A DNA stretch of 64,000 nucleotides, taken from the NCBI GenBank assembly GCA_023410535.1, contig JAEYPR010000010.1, positions 310,001 through 374,000 of the forward strand. The letters are read 5' to 3'. Both the position numbers and the translations under genes were made by a program. The notes beneath the pieces were generated by a model that was not told where the DNA came from, made no database searches, and was given only the letters and a program-made list of their open reading frames with translations. This document shows, piece by piece, positions 60,096-64,000 of the stretch. Each line of letters starts with the position of its first letter. Position 1 is the stretch's first letter. Origin of the DNA: Bacillota bacterium (GTDB lineage Bacteria > Bacillota > UBA4882 > UBA8346).

Positions 60096-61589
60096 TCAGT
60101 TGGTGATGTACGTAAAGGGATCCTGCGAGTACCATTGAGTTTTAAAAGGCAGACGGGTATTGCGTTGGAGATTGCGTTGGAAGGCCGAATTTTGCAGGAG
60201 TTTGGCAGCCCGTCGCGCGACATCGAACACACCGCGATATCCGAGATAATATTGATTCTGACTAAAAATGGGCAGCGATGGAATTCCGAGCTTTGACGCC
60301 CAAACATTGCTTCCGCTATGTCCCAAATAAAGATCCGGCTGGATCTTTTGGAGCAGATTAACCAATTCAAAGACTTGGGTTGTGGCAATATTCACTTCCA
60401 GCTCCGGGCTTAATTCAGCAGTCTTCAGATAAAGAGCGTCACCGAACCGGTCATAGTGGTGACCCCGGATTCCACGAATGACGCAACCCAGCTCCTGCAG
60501 TAACATCGCGGTAGCTGCTACCCGAATCTCGCCGCCGCTTAAAAGCACTTTCTTCCCCTGCAACTCTTCCCGGTAACGGCTGATACTTCGCTCCAACTCG
60601 GCCGTCTCCACCGCGGCAATCCGCTCGGCTTCAGGCTCCCGTCCGAAGATCCGGGCGATATCCAATAACCATTCTTTGGTGTTACGGATCCCAATCGGCA
60701 TCGTATTTAATATATAGGGAGTATCGAAACGCTCCTTCAGAAACTCCAAGAAATAGTCATCGTGGGTTGGGCAAAGGCTGACATTAAGCGCCGCCCCGGA
60801 GATTGCCCGAAATTTTTCGGGATGCGTAAAGTTCGGATAAAAGTTGACTTCCAGGCCTAACGCGCGCAATAACCGTTCAAGTTCCAACTCGTCGGTCCGG
60901 CCAATGGAGAAAACATTGAATAGGTTCACCGTCTTGCTCTTACGGTACTTTTCGCGTAAATCGTCCAATTCATTTGGAATCACCGTTTTTTCACGATCCC
61001 GACTGAGCTTCAGGCTCCGGCCTAAACCGTGATAGACCGCATCATAAGCGGTAGCCGAGATCTTGGTCTTGAATCCTTCGCAATGAACCGGGATGATCCG
61101 TGCTGTAATCTGCGGCTGCAACCTTGCCGCCACCTCGTCGATGTCATCGCCGATGATCCCGGGCGCACAGGTGGTAACAACCACAATCGCAGCCGGACGA
61201 TGGTTGCGTTCCGCGCCGATAATGGCTTGCTCTAACTTTTGGGCGCCGCCGTTAATAATATCCTGTTCTTTCAGGTTGGAAGAGAGCCAGATCAAGGGTT
61301 CGGGGGTTTGGTCCCGCTGTTTCAAACCGGTACGGTGATAACTGTCCGAACCGTGACTGGAACTGGCGCACCCGACCGGGCCGTGAACAATAATGACCGT
61401 GTCCGGCAGGGTATGCACCATCGCCAGCGACAGACCTAGCTGACAATTACAGGCCTGAGTGAAGCTACGGTTCTTCCGAAGTAGACAACCCGCCTTGGAT
61501 TCCTTTACCAATTGACAGGCTTTACCCCCATACGTATTGCTGGCTAATAGCCGTTCTTCCCGTTTGGGAACCATTTTTTCATCAATCAT
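60096..61589 (-). CDS. NifD-like subunit 2 of a nitrogenase-like reductase
   Basis: 497 residues counted from ATG 61589; a TTG two codons earlier (61595) overlaps the nifK stop and has GGAGG nine bases upstream, so it may be the true start. P-cluster cysteines Cys49 (QACNC), Cys74 (HGPVGC) and Cys141 (TTCAPGIIGDD) and cofactor Cys273 (SLCPTHDDYF) are kept. The His442 position is Leu449 in YYLGYRGVFDVAR, and the His195 region is ATAYDAVYH. About half identical by eye to NifD-like 1. A longer open frame reaching 61826 runs antiparallel to nothing useful and overlaps nifK, so it was not used. Confidence 0.9.
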   Translation of the reverse strand: MIDEKMVPKREERLLASNTYGGKACQLVKESKAGCLLRKNRSFTQACNCQLGLSLAMVHTLPDTVIIVHGPVGCASSSHGSDSYHRTGLKQRDQTPEPLIWLSSNLKEQDIINGGAQKLEQAIIGAERNHRPAAIVVVTTCAPGIIGDDIDEVAARLQPQITARIIPVHCEGFKTKISATAYDAVYHGLGRSLKLSRDREKTVIPNELDDLREKYRKSKTVNLFNVFSIGRTDELELERLLRALGLEVNFYPNFTHPEKFRAISGAALNVSLCPTHDDYFLEFLKERFDTPYILNTMPIGIRNTKEWLLDIARIFGREPEAERIAAVETAELERSISRYREELQGKKVLLSGGEIRVAATAMLLQELGCVIRGIRGHHYDRFGDALYLKTAELSPELEVNIATTQVFELVNLLQKIQPDLYLGHSGSNVWASKLGIPSLPIFSQNQYYLGYRGVFDVARRAAKLLQNSAFQRNLQRNTRLPFKTQWYSQDPFTYITN

Positions 61590-61591
61590 AC

Positions 61592-62941
61592 TCAACTGTA
61601 TCTGCCTCCTCCCGCCACCTGCACATCCAACAGGTCTTCCACCAAGTGCAGACCACCTCGAAAACCTGCGTAACTTCGATCGAGAATGACCCGATCGGAA
61701 ACCGGATAACTGACACTTAAAGTTTTCGCCCCAATCTGTCCGGCCAAATCCCGCTCCAACGAGCTGCCGATAACAAACGCCGGATTGAAACCATGGAAAT
61801 AGCGTTCCTGACTTGAGATTGGCCATGCTGCGGTGAGATGCCGCCCAACTTCCGAAGTGTCGGTCTCAAACACCAGCCGAGGCGGTTTGGTGCCGGTGAT
61901 CCGCTGAAAAATCGCTTGTAATGTTGTCTGTTGTTCCTCCGGTAACGGATCAGTGATTACCACGAGTTCCGGTAGCCATCCCAAATCGTCGGCGAGAAAC
62001 CGTGTTAACGCGAAGCTATAATTGGCGTTTCCCACGACTACCGCATAATGTTGCAGATCGAGATCAGTGTAGAGGTCGGCGATCCGTTCGATAAAACAGT
62101 AATAGTATTGGGTTTCAATTGCGATCAGCCGTTCAGTTTGCTGATTGTCAATCCCGGCGAATCCGGCCACCGTCCGTAAAAATTCCGCAGTCGCCGTCGG
62201 TCCGATCGGCAGGTCCGTTACAATATAAGGCGTTCCAAATTTCTCTTCAAAAGCTGCAGCCGCCGCTCCGGCATAAGTACGCGAAACTACTACATTTCCG
62301 ATCGCAATTGCCGCATCCGCCAGATTATCAAGGGTTTCATCATAGCTAAAAAAAGTATTCACTTCGATACCGAGCAGTTGGAGCAACCGCTTTAACTCAA
62401 GAAGATCGCCTCGGTAAAACGGGTCTAATCCTGGAACAACCCCCCAAAGATTGATCCGCTTTGCGTCTTTCCCTACCGGGGGTTTAACCCATTCCCGGAA
62501 CAACGTCTCCAAGGTTATTTCAAATCCTTTATATGAATTTCCGATGAATCCTCCGGCATTAATGGAGATAATCGGCTTTCCCTGCTGTTTAAAAATTCCG
62601 GCGACATTCTTAATATCATCGCCAATGATCTCCGTCATACAACCGGAAGCGACCACATAGAGCTCTGCCTCGATCAGATCGAAGGTATTACGGATCTGCT
62701 CTTGCAACCGATCCTCGCCACCAAAGACGATCTCGTTTTCCACCACATTGGAACTGGGAAGGGCCAATCCACCGCAATAGCCTGCGCCCAGAAACCCGTT
62801 CCCACTTTGTTGAGCCGCTGCCAGATTGCCGCCGCAACCCGCCGCAGCGTGAATAATAGGGACAGCTCCCGGCAACGCCGTTATCGTGCTCAGTACGCCT
62901 CCTAATGCGCAGGCGAACCGGGGCCGTTCGATATATGACAT
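61592..62941 (-). CDS. NifK-like subunit 2 of a nitrogenase-like reductase
   Basis: 449 residues. P-cluster cysteines Cys11 (RFACALGG), Cys36 (AAGCGGN) and Cys101 (ASGCMTEIIGDD) are present. Paralogous to NifK-like 1. Here K precedes D in the transcript, the reverse of the first pair. GAGGTGGTCTT precedes the ATG. The gene follows a second binding-protein gene by 35 bp. Confidence 0.9.
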   Translation of the reverse strand: MSYIERPRFACALGGVLSTITALPGAVPIIHAAAGCGGNLAAAQQSGNGFLGAGYCGGLALPSSNVVENEIVFGGEDRLQEQIRNTFDLIEAELYVVASGCMTEIIGDDIKNVAGIFKQQGKPIISINAGGFIGNSYKGFEITLETLFREWVKPPVGKDAKRINLWGVVPGLDPFYRGDLLELKRLLQLLGIEVNTFFSYDETLDNLADAAIAIGNVVVSRTYAGAAAAAFEEKFGTPYIVTDLPIGPTATAEFLRTVAGFAGIDNQQTERLIAIETQYYYCFIERIADLYTDLDLQHYAVVVGNANYSFALTRFLADDLGWLPELVVITDPLPEEQQTTLQAIFQRITGTKPPRLVFETDTSEVGRHLTAAWPISSQERYFHGFNPAFVIGSSLERDLAGQIGAKTLSVSYPVSDRVILDRSYAGFRGGLHLVEDLLDVQVAGGGRYS

Positions 62942-62976
62942 AAGACCACCTCGTTTTGTTAATTGTCCGGTTCAAC

Positions 62977-63957
62977 TTATTTTTGCTTGTAATACGGATT
63001 GTAATCATTGGTGTAAATAGCGGTGGGTTTTAATTGACCCGGCTTAAGCTGACCGTGACGCAACATCATCGCAAACCAGTCATTGATATAGGAAGCCTGA
63101 ATATAATCGTTCTCATCATACCAGAAGGCTGTAACATTCTCGGGTTTCAGTTTTAGATGGCGCGCATTGATCTCAATCGCTTCTGGCAGGTGGGAGTTGA
63201 TCCATTTATGCGACCGAATGAGCGCGCGCACAAAACCGCGAACCTGATTGGGATGCTTCCGGATGAATTCTTCGCTGAAACCTCGGATCGACGCCCCCGA
63301 ACCGGGGTTTTTTGTAATCTCCCACGTATTGACCAGTTTTAATAGTTTTTTATTCTCGGATGCCTGTTTCCAATATTGAGGATGCAGGCAGATCACATCG
63401 ATCAATCCCTGTTCCAAAGCCTGTTCTTGCTGTGTATCCGGCATGATTACAAACTCCGCTTTGGCATTGGGCAATTTGTTTTGGCCTAGCCACTCAAAGA
63501 ATAATAGATCGGCACAGCCGTTAATGCCGGAAACTGCTACTTTGATTGGACGTTTCCCCTTGCGGATATCGGCGGCGCTCTGTATGACGGCGCCTTTCTT
63601 AACAAAATAGACCATATGGGGATAGTTGGGGTTATCCACCATTCCCGGAGCGACGATTTTAATTTTGGCTCCGGCCAAGATCGCTTTGGCAACGGTATTG
63701 GGATGTCCGGTAAAGACATCGTCGTGACCGCTAACAATGGTGGCGATCTCCGTTCCGGGCTGTAACACCCCGATATATTTAAGTTGAATCCCCTCTTCTT
63801 TAAAATAACCCAGTTCCTCGGCGATAAAATATTCCGAAAAGCCGGTTTGGGTCTGCGAGCGGATCGTAAAAAGTTTCTTCGCGGGTGCTTCCGAGAAAAC
63901 AACTCCGGATACGATAATCAAGGTCAATATAAGAATCCATAATGCTGTAACAATCAC
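62977..63957 (-). CDS. SsuA-type periplasmic substrate-binding protein 2
   Basis: About 326 residues in the open frame from GTG 63957. Body: YFIAEELGYFKEEGIQLKYIGVLQPGTEIATIVSGHDDVFTGHPNTVAKAILAGAKIKIVA, then ISGINGCADLLFFEWLG and IRGFSEEFIRKHPNQVRGFVRALIRSHKWI; paralogous to the protein at 52461. The best ribosome-binding site (GGAGG) serves an ATG at 63968 that is one base out of frame because of a six-A run; one more A would give MKKRVIVTALWILILTL, a normal signal peptide. No lipobox Cys. Its permease and ATPase are not in view. Confidence 0.82.
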   Translation of the reverse strand: MIVTALWILILTLIIVSGVVFSEAPAKKLFTIRSQTQTGFSEYFIAEELGYFKEEGIQLKYIGVLQPGTEIATIVSGHDDVFTGHPNTVAKAILAGAKIKIVAPGMVDNPNYPHMVYFVKKGAVIQSAADIRKGKRPIKVAVSGINGCADLLFFEWLGQNKLPNAKAEFVIMPDTQQEQALEQGLIDVICLHPQYWKQASENKKLLKLVNTWEITKNPGSGASIRGFSEEFIRKHPNQVRGFVRALIRSHKWINSHLPEAIEINARHLKLKPENVTAFWYDENDYIQASYINDWFAMMLRHGQLKPGQLKPTAIYTNDYNPYYKQK

Positions 63958-64000
63958 TCTTTTTTCATCTGCTTCCTCCGTTCAAACGTGTCATTGGAAC

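Noticed and set aside
61590..61826. N-terminal extension of NifD-like 2 to 61826
   Set aside because: It would overlap the nifK-like coding region for over 200 bp with arginine/serine-rich shadow sequence; family alignment starts near 61589.
44107..62941. A dinitrogen-fixing nif cluster
   Set aside because: The cofactor histidine and His195 region are replaced in both NifD-like proteins, and NifEN is absent; the neighbours belong to sulfur and methyl metabolism.
44107..62941. Chlorophyllide/F430-type (BchLNB, CfbCD) reductases
   Set aside because: A NifB homologue and full P-cluster cysteine sets are present and tetrapyrrole genes are absent.

Overview
The window looks like chromosome of an endospore-forming, anaerobic-type Bacillota. 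It carries spoVAC-spoVAD-spoVAE, an H-type small acid-soluble spore protein, good Shine-Dalgarno sites, frequent TTG/GTG starts and many intrinsic terminators. The recognisable solute-binding proteins have Sec signal peptides without a lipobox cysteine. That hints at a cell with a true periplasm (a diderm lineage), but the taxon cannot be fixed from the sequence. No rRNA, tRNA, CRISPR array, prophage or complete insertion sequence was seen.

Layout, left half (1-31.6 kb). This is ordinary housekeeping and accessory content: a DUF3006 protein, SspH, DUF441, an HD hydrolase, an FMN-binding glutamate-synthase-family protein, a secreted subtilisin with a discoidin-like C-terminus, VanW, a single-domain EamA transporter, an L,D-transpeptidase, two glycosyltransferases, a YbaK-type deacylase, an MCP paired with a binding protein, an EEP-family phosphodiesterase, Tex, a DivIC/FtsB protein, the spoVA operon, an ABC-2 exporter, a GntR-regulated DUF1648 protein, LL-diaminopimelate aminotransferase, a helically phased array of ten DnaA boxes, topoisomerase III and an AAA ATPase.

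Layout, right half (31.7-64 kb). Apart from one DUF1638 gene, everything is on the minus strand and appears to form one metabolic island. It holds a NifH-like Fe protein, two NifD/NifK-like pairs, a NifB-like radical SAM protein, a YezD-like small protein, a sulfonate-type ABC importer with three permeases, a second binding protein, two MetNIQ-type importers, three MtaA/UroD-like methyltransferases with a zinc-thiol motif, two corrinoid proteins, two corrinoid-activation ATPases (one lacking its ferredoxin domain), a QueG-like Fe-S protein, an M20 amidohydrolase and cysteine synthase.

How the island may work. All P-cluster cysteines and the cofactor cysteine of NifD are kept, but the cofactor histidine and the His195-type catalytic position are replaced, and NifE/NifN are absent. 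Dinitrogen fixation is therefore unlikely. My inference is a reductive C-S (or related C-X) bond-cleaving system, comparable in concept to methylthio-alkane reductase (MarBHDK). It would take up an organosulfur substrate, cleave it, pass methyl groups to corrinoid proteins and capture the sulfur through CysK and the methionine transporters.

The strongest undescribed-looking signal is a recurrent leader RNA found five times, only inside this island. Each copy has a conserved 5' segment beginning GGUUGACCAG, a small hairpin, and an overlapping terminator-like hairpin whose stem sequence changes with base pairing preserved. Copies precede metN1, a transporter permease, a corrinoid protein, cysK and nifB. 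Two lie just downstream of good promoters. This suggests a riboswitch or antiterminator-protein regulon controlling the whole island.
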